NCBI GenBank assembly: GCA_963556255.1
Contig: OY744611.1
Coordinates: forward strand, 1,235,030 to 1,299,029
Direction: 5' to 3'
From: Allolobophora icterica
Lineage: Eukaryota; Annelida; Clitellata; Crassiclitellata; Lumbricidae
DNA: 64,000 nt
This document shows positions 45,383 through 56,106 of the stretch, in pieces. Under the pieces are notes generated by a model. That model made no database searches, was not told the DNA's origin, and saw only the letters and a list, made by a program, of their open reading frames with translations. The position numbers were made by a program, and so were the translations under genes. Within the stretch, counting starts at the first letter, position 1. Each line of letters opens with the position of its first letter.

Positions 45383-46654
45383 ATACGAATAACCTAAGCT
45401 CTCGAATGGATGGACTTGACCTTTCAGTCGCCATGGCCACTGTTGAAACTATTGGTAAACCTTTGGCATATATTACTGACTCGTCTGTTTCTTCGAGTCA
45501 ATGGGAAGATGAAACGGCGAGGGAGAAGACTGGCCACCTGCCCTCGCTTACCGATTCTAAGGAAATGAAGTCGATAACACCATACCCATGGCTGCCTCAG
45601 GGTAGCTCAAGGGACTGCTCTTCTTCTTACAGTTTCATTGTTTGATTGGGTGTAATTGGGTGGTTTAAGGTAACTTCTGAGTGAGGATAATCATCAGTAT
45701 GTTTCAACGTGGAGTACTCTGGATACAAAATTTCGATCGTCTTTTCTCGGGAGAGAGAAGTAAAGGGGCCGAGGTCGAAGCCAGAAACCGGTGGATAGAC
45801 GTGATAATGGGAATATCCGGCGTAACACATGGCAATCGTTTTGGCGGTGTTGCATAGGCTGTAAACATCGAACGTCTTGTATCCTGTTATCCTTTTATGA
45901 TTGGTTAATTACGTTTAACAATTAAGGCGACACCGATGGCGAAACAATAATAATAATTCCCGGCTGAACTGGGAGGCCGTGAAACAGTCTAAGAGTGGTA
46001 TATGATGCCGTTGGAGGGAACGAACAGTTACGTGAGATGGGGCGAAAAGGCCGCATCCAATCGGGTGATCGTAAAATTCGAGATTCAAAAACAACAAGGA
46101 GATTTTGGAAATGGAGAGCAACAGAGATCGAAGACGGGGAACGATGGGAAGATGAAATTCGACATTGGAGATTCGACAAGTGAAGGCGAAGAGAAGAAGG
46201 TGAAGTCGATGGCGATGAGAAACTGGTGCTGATCACCAATTTGAATTGTTTTCTACGTTGGTTGCGATCGAGTAGAAGATATCGAGACACAGTTCTGCGG
46301 TTCTGTGGAACTTCAAGTAACGGGTAGATTTACAAACTCTGACAAACGTTCGACAGTCGTAGAAAGCATCGAGACACAGTTCTTTGGTTCTGTGGGATTC
46401 GAACAGATGCTCAAATCTACTAACTCTGATGGGATGTTCTGCGGGAACAATCGAAGTCTTAACACGTGACGATAACTTCAAGAATTGCACGACTCGAGAG
46501 ACAATGGGGGGGGGGAACGCGAATCACATCGAAGCGATTCAACGACGTCAGTTATTGAGAAAAGTAGAAATGGCACCCAGTTTAAAGAAGTTGCTTAATA
46601 TACAATAACCATCATTATTTTGGGTGGGTCATGATAAATCGATTTATAACTTTT
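45383..46654. other. Intergenic with unrecognised ORFs
   Basis: ORFs at 45406-45645 (plus, 79 codons) and 45830-45627 (minus, 67 codons, CYAGYSHYHVYPPVSGFDLG) are of normal complexity but match nothing I know. A 45-bp segment with TCGAGACACAGTTCT and GGTTCTGTGG is repeated at about 46281-46320 and 46369-46405. A G9 run lies at 46506-46514. Confidence 0.35.
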
Positions 46655-47890
46655 AATGCATTCTTAATTATCACTTCTGTTCACTTCTTTATAACTAGTA
46701 CTGTTTAAAATAATATGACGGTAATGTTAGAAATAGGAATCTTAGAAATTTATATAATATTGTAATCCTGGAAAATGTAGTTGCTGTTCAACGTCAAAAT
46801 GTATTCGCTAGATGACAGGACATACTTTCGAAAGCTCCAGCTTACATTTCATTGTAACCATATACTTTGAGCACCCGCCATTTTGTGCTGAGGGAATTGC
46901 TGATCTTATGGTTTGAGGTTAGTGTTTTTTTTCTCCCGCAAGCGTTGGCTTGAAGTCTTTCCGACGAACATTAACACCAATAAATGTAAATGCTTTTATG
47001 TAGCGACCGTATGACCTCGACTCTGCTCATCTTTCAATGAATTGATTGGGGGAGATCCTTCACCACGCTGCCCGTTAGAATGGGTACCACTCCATTTCAG
47101 GTCCCGGTAAACGTACGTTTTAGCGTATTTAATTATTGGACGAAATGTCCACGTTCGCTTTAGCGTATTTAATTATTGGAAGCTGTATGAGCGATGAAAA
47201 TAGAAATCAAACTGGCAGCTGGATGAGCGATGAAAATATAAGTCAAACTGGAAGCTGGCTAAGCGATGAAAATGGAGATCAAACGAGAAGCTGGATGTGC
47301 GAAGAAGGTAATCCTCCACGTCAGGTGCGTTAATTATATGTACACTCTAATAGTGGATATTTATCAATTGTGATGACTGATGAAAATATAACTCAAACTA
47401 GAAGTTGGATGATTGATGAAAATATTATTGAAACTAGAAGCTGGATAAATGATGAAAATATTACATAATAAAACGGAAACTAGAAGACTTTGGAATTGCG
47501 ATGAAACTATATCGTTTAACGCCGATATCATTGCCGTGGATGAGCGATGAAAGCATATCATAGTAAAACTTGAAACCGAAGCTGGATATGAGATGAAAAT
47601 GAGCTAAAACTGAAAGCTGGATGGATGAACGATTAAAACGAGTAATATTAAACTAAACTAAAAGCTGGAAGGTGGATGAAATAATTATTTATGCTATTCA
47701 TTTTTTCGAAATCCTGCCAATAATTAAATACGCTAAAGCGTACGTTTACCCAGGTCCCTGCTTGATTAGGCGCATACGGACCGTGCTAACCAGAGATAAC
47801 AAGAGATGTCGTTAGACGCAGTTCCTTGTCATGCACCGTTGATATGCGTCAATATGCGCAAATAGGTCGATACATGCAGATGAATATGAT
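46655..47890 (+). repeat. Dispersed repeat R, copy 5, interrupted
   Basis: R sequence at 46655-47105 continues at 47751-47890 after the inserted GGTAA element. It contains the usual CGCCATTTTGTGCTGA and CTCTGCTCATCTTTCAATGA words. Confidence 0.75.
47106..47750. mobile_element. GGTAA-type inverted-repeat element (645 bp) with exact 8-bp duplication
   Basis: It starts GGTAAACGTACGTTTTAGCG and ends CGCTAAAGCGTACGTTTACC. CAGGTCCC is present at 47098-47105 and 47751-47758; other R copies have this site once (CAGGTCCCCATTTG at 40030). The interior carries 36-bp units, open in one frame as MSDENISQTGSW. No transposase. Length of duplication and GG...CC ends leave Merlin-, hAT- or Mutator-like mobilisation possible. 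Confidence 0.9.
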
Positions 47891-48818
47891 TAATCTACTG
47901 ACTTGATGAAAGATCATAATATGCGCTCAATATCTTTCCTCCAGGGAAATTGCTGACAGGAAATAAATGAATTAAATAATATATGTTTCATATATAAGAG
48001 GTCTATTTTTTATTTGATGATGTGACCGTTGTATGTTAGCAGAATTCCAAGCAGCAAAATGATTGTTTTTGAATTGCAAGAATTTTAGTGTCAGTTCTTG
48101 TTACATATGCTTTAAATATCTTAGTATAATAATAAACTATTGGTTTATCCAGAAAGGAAATTATATGAAACTATGACTAAAGCATTGCTTAAACATATAA
48201 GTGAAATGAAACATGCAATCTGCTATTAATAGTTCAAACAAGAGTGATGGGTATGATCCCGATTTTACCGAGACATTGGAGCTGCAGTGTTCTTACTGGA
48301 GCTGCGTTGTTTTCTCCAACATATTAGATGACACCGGAATTACATAATTCTTCCAGCCTCCAAATTATGACCATAGTTTGTTAGCATTAGTTGTTGCTTG
48401 CGATTGAATAGTTGCATAATGTGAATGATGTTGGATTTATTTCGTGAATGTTAAAATGTCTATGGTGTCTCGGGATGCAATTTTCGCAAGATCTAGAATC
48501 AACTTCATTTCCTGAATGCGGTGGTAGCAAGTTCGGTCTTATTATATAAAATCAACTTATTCTAAGCAACATAAGATCTCAGATCTGTTTTATTACTTTT
48601 TTCCAAATGGCTGTGACATTAAAATTATGAGAAGAGAAATGATGTCTGATTCTCTGGTTTTCTGACTGGAAGATAATAATAACGTTAGACGAAAAACAAA
48701 ATTTCTAACTAGTAACTCAACCTCAAATGCAGAACAGTCATTCTACTGTAAATGACCAGCAATCAAATTATATTAAGTACTTTAAAACATTAATAATAAG
48801 GTTTAATTGTTATTTTAG
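47891..48818 (+). other. Gene E far-upstream region
   Basis: Homologous to 24280-24800 and to the G upstream region (AAATCAACTTATTCTA, AACATAAGATCTCAGATCTG). The acceptor CAG present upstream of G at 61411-61413 reads CAA here, so the corresponding exon is probably lost in E. Confidence 0.45.
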
Positions 48819-48990
48819 AAAGTACGTGAAGAAGACGAGCAACATTCTTTTAGAGCTTCAAAGTGCATTTGCAGAACAAGGTCTGCACCTTACTAATCTG
48901 CTTCAAGAACATTACATTGGATTTATTCTATTACAAGTTTCGCCATATTCAGTTATTTCATCTTCAGTGGAAATCATACTGAACAAAAGC
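48819..48990 (+). other. Gene E upstream exon-like block
   Basis: After TTAATTGTTATTTTAG the sequence encodes KYVKKTSNILLELQSAFAEQ and GLHLTNLLQEHYIGFILLQV. In this copy the frame stays open for 104 codons to 49041, longer than in the paralogs. Confidence 0.55.
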
Positions 48991-49119
48991 GTAAAGCGTG
49001 CTATTATAAAAAGGTTGGATAGCTTTCAGATTTCGTCATAAAAATTACGATTAGTGACAAATGAAACATGAACCCTTCCTGTAAACCTCTCAAACGCAAA
49101 CTGAAATGAAGTCTTCGAT

Positions 49120-49510
49120 AATGTGTGAAACTGGACACTGCTGGTGTTAGAAAGGCTATGACAACAATAATTGCAGAAACTTTTAATCAGGTAATTTCTT
49201 TTGAGTGCATACCAAAGCTGATGCTTCTCAAAAGCCATACAAATACAAACTTTGTTGAGGCACATTAAAACATCACATAGATGTCAATAATTTCAGAAAC
49301 CGTATGCTCAAAGTCATCATCTGAGAGCTCTTGAAAGAAGCCATACTGGAGAAAAAGAGTAAAATTATCTATTAAGTGAATAGCCTGATGTTGAATATGA
49401 GAACCCAAACAGGAGAAAAAGAATGCAGTTTCCAAATATATTGGAAGTCATTTAGTCAGTGTGTAATCTGAAAAAGCACATGAGAACCCATACTGGCGGA
49501 ATCCATACAT
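49120..49510 (+). pseudogene. Decayed finger remnants upstream of gene E
   Basis: The usual family remnants, with frameshifts, ending in the broken finger AGTCATTTAGTCAGTGTGTAA just before the start codon. Confidence 0.5.
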
Positions 49511-50563
49511 GTGGCAGTTATGTCAGAAAGAAACCAAGCTGGCGAAAAGCCATACAGTTGCGAGTTATGTCAGAAATCATTTGCTTTTCATTGTTATCTG
49601 GAAAGGCACTTTAGAACCCATAGTGGTGAAAAACCACACACGTGTCAGTTATGTCAGAAATCATTTGCTCATGGCAATGCTCTGAAAAGGCACATGAGAA
49701 CCCATACTGGCGAAAAGCCATATAGGTGTCAATTATGTCAGAAATCATTTAATGAAAGTTGTCATATGAACAGGCACATGAGATCCCATACTGGCGAAAA
49801 ACCATGCAGGTGCCAGTTGTGTGAGAAATCATTTGGTGACAGTGCTACTCTGAAAAGGCACATGAGAACCCATACTGGCGAAAAACCATGCAGGTGCCAG
49901 TTGTGTGAGAAATCATTTGGTGACAGTGCTACTCTGAAAAGGCACATGAGAACCCATACTAGCGAAAAAACATACAGTTGCCAGTTTTGTTATGAACCAT
50001 TTACAGTTATCAGTTCTCTAAAGAGTCATATGAGAACTCACACAGGAGAAAACCAATACATTTGTGAGGTTTCTAATAAAGGATTAACAGAAATTGGAAA
50101 TGAAAAGAAAGACATAAGTACTCATGCAACTGAGGAGCAACACATGCGGAATGAACCTTTTACCGAGAGCAGTTCAGAAGCCAAGCAGTTTAAACTCCAT
50201 ACAGGAATACAGACACAAGATCTGAAATTGGGAAGTGAAGCAATTGCTAAACTGTTCCCTCAATTCATTACATTTAGTAGAACAGGCGTTATTGCTAGAC
50301 CAAATGAACGTTTCTCATATCGGGAATCCATTGGAATTGCAGATCCTTTACCGAATATTAACGATGGAGAATATCTGCATATTGGCGCATTCAAATCTTC
50401 TGTGGATGCAAAAGGGTCTATGTCAAAATCTTTTGGATGTGGTATATGTGACGAATTGCTTGAAATAGAAAAGGAATTTATGGACCATTGTGCTAGCCAT
50501 CGATTTTCTCCACCTGACGATTTAGCTGCTGACCTTTATACTTACAGATTGGAACAATTATAA
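49511..50563 (+). CDS. C2H2 zinc-finger protein, gene E (350 aa, long form)
   Basis: MAVMSERNQAGEK is followed by six intact fingers (helix regions AFHCY, AHGNA, NESCH, GDSAT, GDSAT, TVISS). The two GDSAT fingers arise from an 84-bp duplication (49802-49885 and 49886-49969) with one difference. A decayed finger (YICEVSNKG) leads into the long linker (EQHMRNEPFTESSSEAKQFK, LKLGSEAIAKLFPQF) and the acidic C-terminal finger CGICDELLEIEKEFMDH, then FSPPDDLAADLYTYRLEQL. The linker is closest to that of gene F. Probable nuclear DNA-binding protein; no effector domain is recognised. Confidence 0.9.
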   Translation: MAVMSERNQAGEKPYSCELCQKSFAFHCYLERHFRTHSGEKPHTCQLCQKSFAHGNALKRHMRTHTGEKPYRCQLCQKSFNESCHMNRHMRSHTGEKPCRCQLCEKSFGDSATLKRHMRTHTGEKPCRCQLCEKSFGDSATLKRHMRTHTSEKTYSCQFCYEPFTVISSLKSHMRTHTGENQYICEVSNKGLTEIGNEKKDISTHATEEQHMRNEPFTESSSEAKQFKLHTGIQTQDLKLGSEAIAKLFPQFITFSRTGVIARPNERFSYRESIGIADPLPNINDGEYLHIGAFKSSVDAKGSMSKSFGCGICDELLEIEKEFMDHCASHRFSPPDDLAADLYTYRLEQL

Positions 50564-50744
50564 TTTGAGGTAAAATGCCATAAACGAATTGGGATACATA
50601 CTCGATTAGTTACTGTGTATGCTTTAATTTTAGAATACTTAGCCTGTACGCGTTTTGGTGTAGATAATCCAGAGTTTCCTCATTACAGGCACCACATGCC
50701 TAAGGTGTTGCCTTCTGCTCATATAATTATAAGACTGTTGAATT

Positions 50745-50955
50745 GCTGTAATAATAATAATATTTATTCTTTAATTAAGCGCCTGCAAACGCACTGCGCT
50801 GTACATGTACATGTTATGCGATAAACCTTAACTACTAACAGAACAGACAGCCTGCAATACACGGTACAAATTGCAGCCTACAAAGCATGTCCGCCTATGG
50901 GACTCGATCTCTGTACCTCTCGCACTCCACGCCAGATGTTATCCAATGCGCTATC
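50745..50955 (-). mobile_element. tRNA-derived SINE, family 3, copy 2
   Basis: Inserted in the 3' flank of gene E. The paralogous empty site in A reads GAATTGCTGCAGGTCATCAA; here the SINE lies between GCTG and AGGTCATCAA. It is almost identical to 21884-22095, implying recent activity. Confidence 0.9.
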
Positions 50956-51420
50956 ATAGGTCATCAAAATGAAAGTTTATGCTATAGTTACAAAAGATGC
51001 AGCAAAGTCTTTCATTCTGGGTTCCACTACATGACAATTTGATTGTTAAATATTCAGTTTAATTAAAAAAATACTTCTGCGGGACTAGATAACAGAGTGG
51101 TTAGCTGTGCATAATTTTGTGAGACTATTTTAGACTGTTAGTAATTAGCCTATTGTCATTGCATTCACGATTTTATAAGTAATAAAATTAATTAGCGTAT
51201 TTTATTTAGATTAAGTGTTGGACGTTATGTTTGATCATTTAAATTTATATATGAAAGATAAATGTGTATTGTATAATCATGGTTGTCATGAATCCTGAAT
51301 ATTTGGCGTTTTGTTGTCTTTGGTAATTTTTATGATACACCTAATTCTGTTCTTAGCCTTCAAATAAATAAGCTGCAGGTCGTAAATTACATATAGGCCT
51401 ACTTATTCTTCTTGAAATGG
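50956..51420 (+). other. Gene E 3' flank
   Basis: Continues the family 3' homology (TTTCATTCTGGGTTCCACTA, TATGATACACCTAATTCTGT), with AATAAA at 51181. Confidence 0.6.
51181..51186 (+). terminator. Polyadenylation signal, gene E
   Basis: AATAAA at the conserved family position, about 408 nt after the stop when the SINE is discounted. Confidence 0.6.
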
Positions 51421-52189
51421 AATATCTCTGTTTAATAAACTGAAATTGTATACTTCATGTTGATCTTTTCCAAGGTACTGGTCTCTAGTCTAGTCAACTA
51501 GTTTACAAACTCAAAATTCAATGTAATGACTTTCCATGAAACAAGACCACAGTGTGGGTAGGGTCGCAAGTTGAATTTGATGCCACGCATTTTTAAAACT
51601 GAAGAAACTTTTGTTTCTTATTGCAGTGTATGACTGTATGCTTTAGGATAATTAGCCTATGTTTTCAACATAAAAATTATCTTCATTTACTTTAAACTTA
51701 AAGTTTAACCTTAATGGTTTTTGCGCAATATTTGGTTCGAATAAAATTAATAGTGTCTCAATTTGGGGGGGGCATACGGCCCTTGAGCTGACCTTAGAAT
51801 CCCAGAACGGCCCTAAGAAGTTTCCGATGCCTGTCATAGACTAAGATTTGAAACTCAATGTATCTGAATGTACATTCGACGTACCTTTGGGTGTGTGGAG
51901 CCACCATTGATGATTGAAATTATCAAACATGGCTTCAGAGCGATGAGGAATCTGTTGTGCTGCCATGGGCTGCCGGAGGGGGCGCCTTTGCGCCCCTCTG
52001 AATTTTGCAAATATTTTATTAAAATAAATTTTTGGATTATGATGATTATTACAACAGTTTCAATACGATTTTCAATGCGAAAAAACACTGAATTATTTAT
52101 GTAAAGTTCTTGGTCATTATTTATCTTTAATTTCTCTCTATGCAAATTTTTTGTCTTGAAAAACGTAATTTCCCTCCCCTTAAAATTTC
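51421..52189. other. Intergenic, no gene recognised
   Basis: AT-rich sequence without supportable coding or repeat features. Confidence 0.4.
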
Positions 52190-52345
52190 ACACGACAGTA
52201 CAATTATCAATATCTTAACTAAACACACGTTATGGCAGCCATGCAAGGCGCCCGCCCGACGGGGTTGCGGGAATCGAACCGCGTACTGCTTGATGCTTCT
52301 CTCCTGCTGCGGTAACACTCATGGCTCCTGGCCATGAGTGTTACC
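52190..52345 (-). mobile_element. SINE family 2
   Basis: The minus strand has a tRNA-like head ending in the B box GGTTCGATTCC (reverse of 52269-52279), then a body shared with 2339-2440. It abuts the truncated LINE at 52346. Confidence 0.6.
52311..52345. repeat. Perfect hairpin, 15-bp arms
   Basis: GGTAACACTCATGGC at 52311-52325 and its inverse at 52331-52345 flank the 5-base loop TCCTG, exactly at the SINE/LINE junction. Confidence 0.9.
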
Positions 52346-52765
52346 ATTACTCTATCTCCCTCAGAGTGGGATGAGCGAGAAGAAGATGCAGATAGCGGTT
52401 TTGGCAGATAGTTCGAGAGATATTTTGGGGCAGAAGGTTGCTGAGATTTAGAGACAAGGAAAAGGATCTTATATCGGATGCGCGCAGCAATAGGGAGCCA
52501 GTGAAGGACATCAAGCATGTAAGCAGAGATATGGGCAAACCGGGGGAGTCGAGCGATGAGCCTAGCAGAAGCATTTAGAACAGATTGAAGGGGTGAAAGA
52601 CGTTGCTTGGGGAGACCCATGAGGAGCGAGTTACAGTAGTCCAAGCGTGAGCAGACAAATGCGTGAACTATGGTGGTAAAGACAGAAGGTGAGACCGAGC
52701 GTCTGATGGCCCTGAGACGCCTCAGTTGAAAGAAGCAGGAGCGAGTAATGTTGGAGATATTAATG
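52346..52765 (-). mobile_element. L2-like LINE RT fragment
   Basis: The minus strand reads CFFQLRRLRAIRRSVSPSVF, CSRLDYCNSLLMGLPKQRL, LQSVLNASARLIARLPRF and LHWLPIAARIRYKI in one open frame. It is less decayed than the other L2 pieces. The final part of the protein is cut off at the hairpin. Confidence 0.8.
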
Positions 52766-53790
52766 ATCATTAATGAGCCAGTAGGCCTAATCTTAGAAAT
52801 AGGATTGTTCACATACGACTAACGTCCCAGTTGCTCGTAGAAAGTCAAAATTTATTCGATAGATGACAGGATATACTTCCAACATTTCCAGCTTACATTT
52901 CATTCTAGCGAAACACTTTAATCGCTAGCCATTTTGTGCTGATGACAGTATAAAGCAGAGTATATGAAAATTCGACTTTAACGCAAACTCTGGTTAGATT
53001 CTATAACTCTTTGCATATTATTTATTTGAAAACATTTAATAAACGACAGCTAAGTCAGTGATGGACTTGCTAATCTTATGGTTTGAGGTTATTGCTTTTA
53101 TGCTGAATGCGATGGCTGGAAAGTTATTCCGACGAACCTTATACCAATAAATGTAAATGTAAATGGTTATGTAGCGACCGCATGACCTGGGGTAAAACCG
53201 TAGTTTAGGTTGGTAAATTCCTTGTCTCAGGTTTAGATTGGTAAATTATTTCTATGCATTATATTTGGTTTCCACTATAAATCATCCAACTTCTAATTTC
53301 AATTTTTTATATGAAATATTTTCATCGCTAATTCAGCTTCTAGTTTGAGCAATGTTTTCATCGCTAGTGCAGCTTCTAGTTTTGGTTAGGTACATAGAAA
53401 TGTTTTCATCGCTCATCCACGGCAATAATTTCGGCACAAAAACGATATATTTTCATCGCAATTCCAACTTCTAGTTTGAGTTTTTTTATGTTGTATTTTC
53501 ATTAATCATCTAATTTCCAGTTTGATTTTTATTATGAAAGATTTTCATGATCATCCAACTTCTAGTGTTGGTTAGGTATCTACATAGAAATAATTTACCA
53601 ACCTACGGTTTTACCTGACCTGGACTCTGCTCATTTTTCAATGAATTGATCGGGTGAGATCTTTCACCACCGCTGCCTGTGCAGCCCGTATGTAGTTTCA
53701 TGTCCCCGTTTGAATAGGAGCCTAGGGACTGTGCTAAGCCCGAGATTTACAACAGATGTCATTAGACACAGCTACTTGTCATGTGTAACA
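52766..53790 (+). repeat. Dispersed repeat R, copy 6, interrupted
   Basis: R sequence at 52766-53182 resumes at 53624 (ACTCTGCTCATTTTTCAATG) after the 425-bp element. Confidence 0.75.
53191..53615. mobile_element. GGTAA-type element (425 bp) with exact 8-bp duplication
   Basis: Termini GGTAAAACCGTAG and CTACGGTTTTACC continue as TTTAGGTTGGTAAAT and ATTTACCAACC. TGACCTGG is duplicated at 53183-53190 and 53616-53623; other R copies have one TGACCTCG or TGACCTTG at this site. The interior consists of TTTTCATC...CAGCTTCTAGTTTG minisatellite units. It encodes no transposase. Confidence 0.9.
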
Positions 53791-53867
53791 TTAGGGGTTT
53801 CAGCAAAACAATTTCTTTGCAATCGAATTACTACTTTATTAATAATGAGGTCTTACTGTTATTTTAG

Positions 53868-54000
53868 AAGGTACATGAGGAAGACGAGCAGCATTCTATT
53901 AGAGCTTCAAAAGGCAGTTTTAGGACAAGATCTCACCTCAATAATCTTCATTAGGAACAGTGGATTTTTTTCGACTACAACTTTCACTGGACATTGCCTG
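53868..54000 (+). other. Gene F upstream exon-like block
   Basis: After CTTACTGTTATTTTAG, the frame reads RYMRKTSSILLELQKAVLGQ and then decays. It is shorter than in D and E. Confidence 0.55.
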
Positions 54001-54009
54001 TGGTAAAAG

Positions 54010-54390
54010 GCTATGACAACAAGAATTGCAGAAACTTAATCAGGCAATTCCTTTGAAGTGCATACGAAAACTGATGCTTGTCAAAAGCCATAGAAATTCC
54101 AACTTTGGAATCTACTGATAGGAGAGGCACATTAAAACATCACCTAGATGTCAATGATTTCAGAAACCGTATGCTCGAGGTGATAATCTGAGAGCTCTTC
54201 AAAGAACCCAGAACGCAAACTGGAGAAAACAGTGAAGTTATCAATTAAGTGAATAACGTGATGCTGAATATCGCAATTCAAACAGCAGAAAAGGAATACA
54301 GTTTCCAAATATATCGGAAGTCATTTAGTCAAGGGGTAATCTGAAAAAGCATGAGAGACAATACTAACAGAAATTATACATGCGCCAGCT
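54010..54390 (+). pseudogene. Decayed finger remnants upstream of gene F
   Basis: The same family remnants as upstream of A and D, in order, with multiple frameshifts. Confidence 0.5.
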
Positions 54391-56106
54391 ATGTCGGAGA
54401 GAAACCATTCTGGCGAAGAGCCATACAGGTGCGACTTATGTCAGAAAACATTTGTTCAAGGTAGTCTTTTGAATAAGCATGTGAGAACACATTCTGGCGA
54501 AAAACCATTTAGGTGTCATTTGTGTCAGAAATCATTTTATTTTCCTTGTGATCTGAAAAGGCACTTGAGAACTCATACTGGTGAAAAACCATACACGTGT
54601 CAGTTATGTCAGAAATCATTTACTGAAGATAATACTCTGAAAAGGCACATGAGAACCCATACTGGCAAAAAACCATTCAGGTGCCAGTTATGTCAGAAAA
54701 CGTTTGTTGAGAGTAATAGTCTGAAAAGGCATATGATAACCCATACTGGCGAAAAGCCATACAAGTGCAATATGTGCCAGAAAACATTTGCTAAAGGTTA
54801 TACTCTGAAAGAGCACATAAGAACCCATACCGGAGAAAAACCATACCAGTGCCAGTTATGTCAGAAAACGTTTACTAATGGTAGTCTAGTAAAGACGCAT
54901 ATGAGAACCCATACTGGTGAGAAACCACACGAATGTCAGTTATGTCAGAAATCATTTAATCAAGTTGGTCATCTGAAAAGACACATGAGAACCCATACTG
55001 GCGAAAAAGCATACAGATGCCTGTTGTGTCAGAAATCATTTGTTGATTGTAATACTCTGAAAAGGCACATCACAACCCATTCTGGGGGAAAAGCGTACAG
55101 ATGCCAGTTGTGTGAGAAATCATTTGCTGGAGGTAATACTCTGAAAAGGCACATGAGAATCCATACTGGCGAAAAAGCATACAGATGCCAGTTGTGCGAG
55201 AAATCATTTGCTGGAGGTAATACTCTGAAAAGGCACATGAGAATCCATACCGGCGATAAAGCATACAGATGCCAGTTGTGTGAGAAATCATTTGCTGGGG
55301 GTAATACTCTGAAAAGGCACATGAGAATCCATACTGGCGAAAAAGCATACAGATGCCAGTTGTGTGAGAAATCATTTGCTGAAGGTGGTACTCTGAAAAG
55401 GCACGTGAGAATTCATACTGGCGAAAAAGCATATAGATGCCGGTTGTGTGAGAAATCATTTGCTGAAGGTGGTACTCTGAAAAGGCACATGAGAATCCAT
55501 ACTGGCGTAAAAGCATACAGATTCCAGTTTCATCAGAAACCATTTACTGTTATCGGTTCTCTAAAGAGTCATAAGAGAACTCCCACAGGAGAAAGCCCAT
55601 ACATGTGCGAGGTTTCTAATAAAGGATTAACAGAAATTGGAAATGTTAAGAAACACAGAAGTACTCATGCAACTGAGAAGCAACACATGTGCAATGAGCC
55701 TTTAACCAAGAACAGATCTTCAACCAAGCAGTTTAAACTCCATACAGGACTACAGCCACAGGATCTTGAATTTGGAAGTGAAGCAATTGCTAACCTGTTC
55801 CGTCATTTCATTACATTTAGTAGTACAGGCGGTATTGGTAAACCAAATGAACGTTTCTCATATCCAGATCCTAGTGTAATTGCAGGTCCTTTACCGAAAA
55901 TTGTAGATGGAGAATGTCTGCATATTAACAAATTCAAATCTCCTGCTTATGCAAAGGGGTCTTTGTCAAAATCTTTTGGATGTGGTATATGTGACGAAAT
56001 GCTTGAAATAGAAAAGGAATTTATGGACCATTGTTCTAGCCATCAATTTTCTCCACCTGACGATTTAGCTGCTGATCTTTACACTTACAGATTGGAACAA
56101 TTGTAA
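54391..56106 (+). CDS. C2H2 zinc-finger protein, gene F (571 aa, long form)
   Basis: The longest uninterrupted family member. MSERNHSGEE is followed by thirteen intact fingers. Helix regions are VQGSL, YFPCD, TEDNT, VESNS, AKGYT, TNGSL, NQVGH, VDCNT, AGGNT three times and AEGGT twice, so the last five come from recent tandem finger duplication. Two decayed fingers follow (RFQFHQKPF, both cysteines lost; MCEVSNKG). The long linker (LEFGSEAIANLFRHF) leads to the acidic C-terminal finger CGICDEMLEIEKEFMDH and FSPPDDLAADLYTYRLEQL. Fingers in the repeated block use EKAY linkers, as in the 3' fingers of A. Likely nuclear DNA-binding protein with a repetitive recognition site. Confidence 0.92.
   Translation: MSERNHSGEEPYRCDLCQKTFVQGSLLNKHVRTHSGEKPFRCHLCQKSFYFPCDLKRHLRTHTGEKPYTCQLCQKSFTEDNTLKRHMRTHTGKKPFRCQLCQKTFVESNSLKRHMITHTGEKPYKCNMCQKTFAKGYTLKEHIRTHTGEKPYQCQLCQKTFTNGSLVKTHMRTHTGEKPHECQLCQKSFNQVGHLKRHMRTHTGEKAYRCLLCQKSFVDCNTLKRHITTHSGGKAYRCQLCEKSFAGGNTLKRHMRIHTGEKAYRCQLCEKSFAGGNTLKRHMRIHTGDKAYRCQLCEKSFAGGNTLKRHMRIHTGEKAYRCQLCEKSFAEGGTLKRHVRIHTGEKAYRCRLCEKSFAEGGTLKRHMRIHTGVKAYRFQFHQKPFTVIGSLKSHKRTPTGESPYMCEVSNKGLTEIGNVKKHRSTHATEKQHMCNEPLTKNRSSTKQFKLHTGLQPQDLEFGSEAIANLFRHFITFSSTGGIGKPNERFSYPDPSVIAGPLPKIVDGECLHINKFKSPAYAKGSLSKSFGCGICDEMLEIEKEFMDHCSSHQFSPPDDLAADLYTYRLEQL

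Noticed and set aside
55029..55543. Long minus-strand frames antisense to gene F (and similar ones antisense to A and E)
   Set aside because: They repeat with the 84-bp finger period and are simply antisense readings of finger and linker codons.
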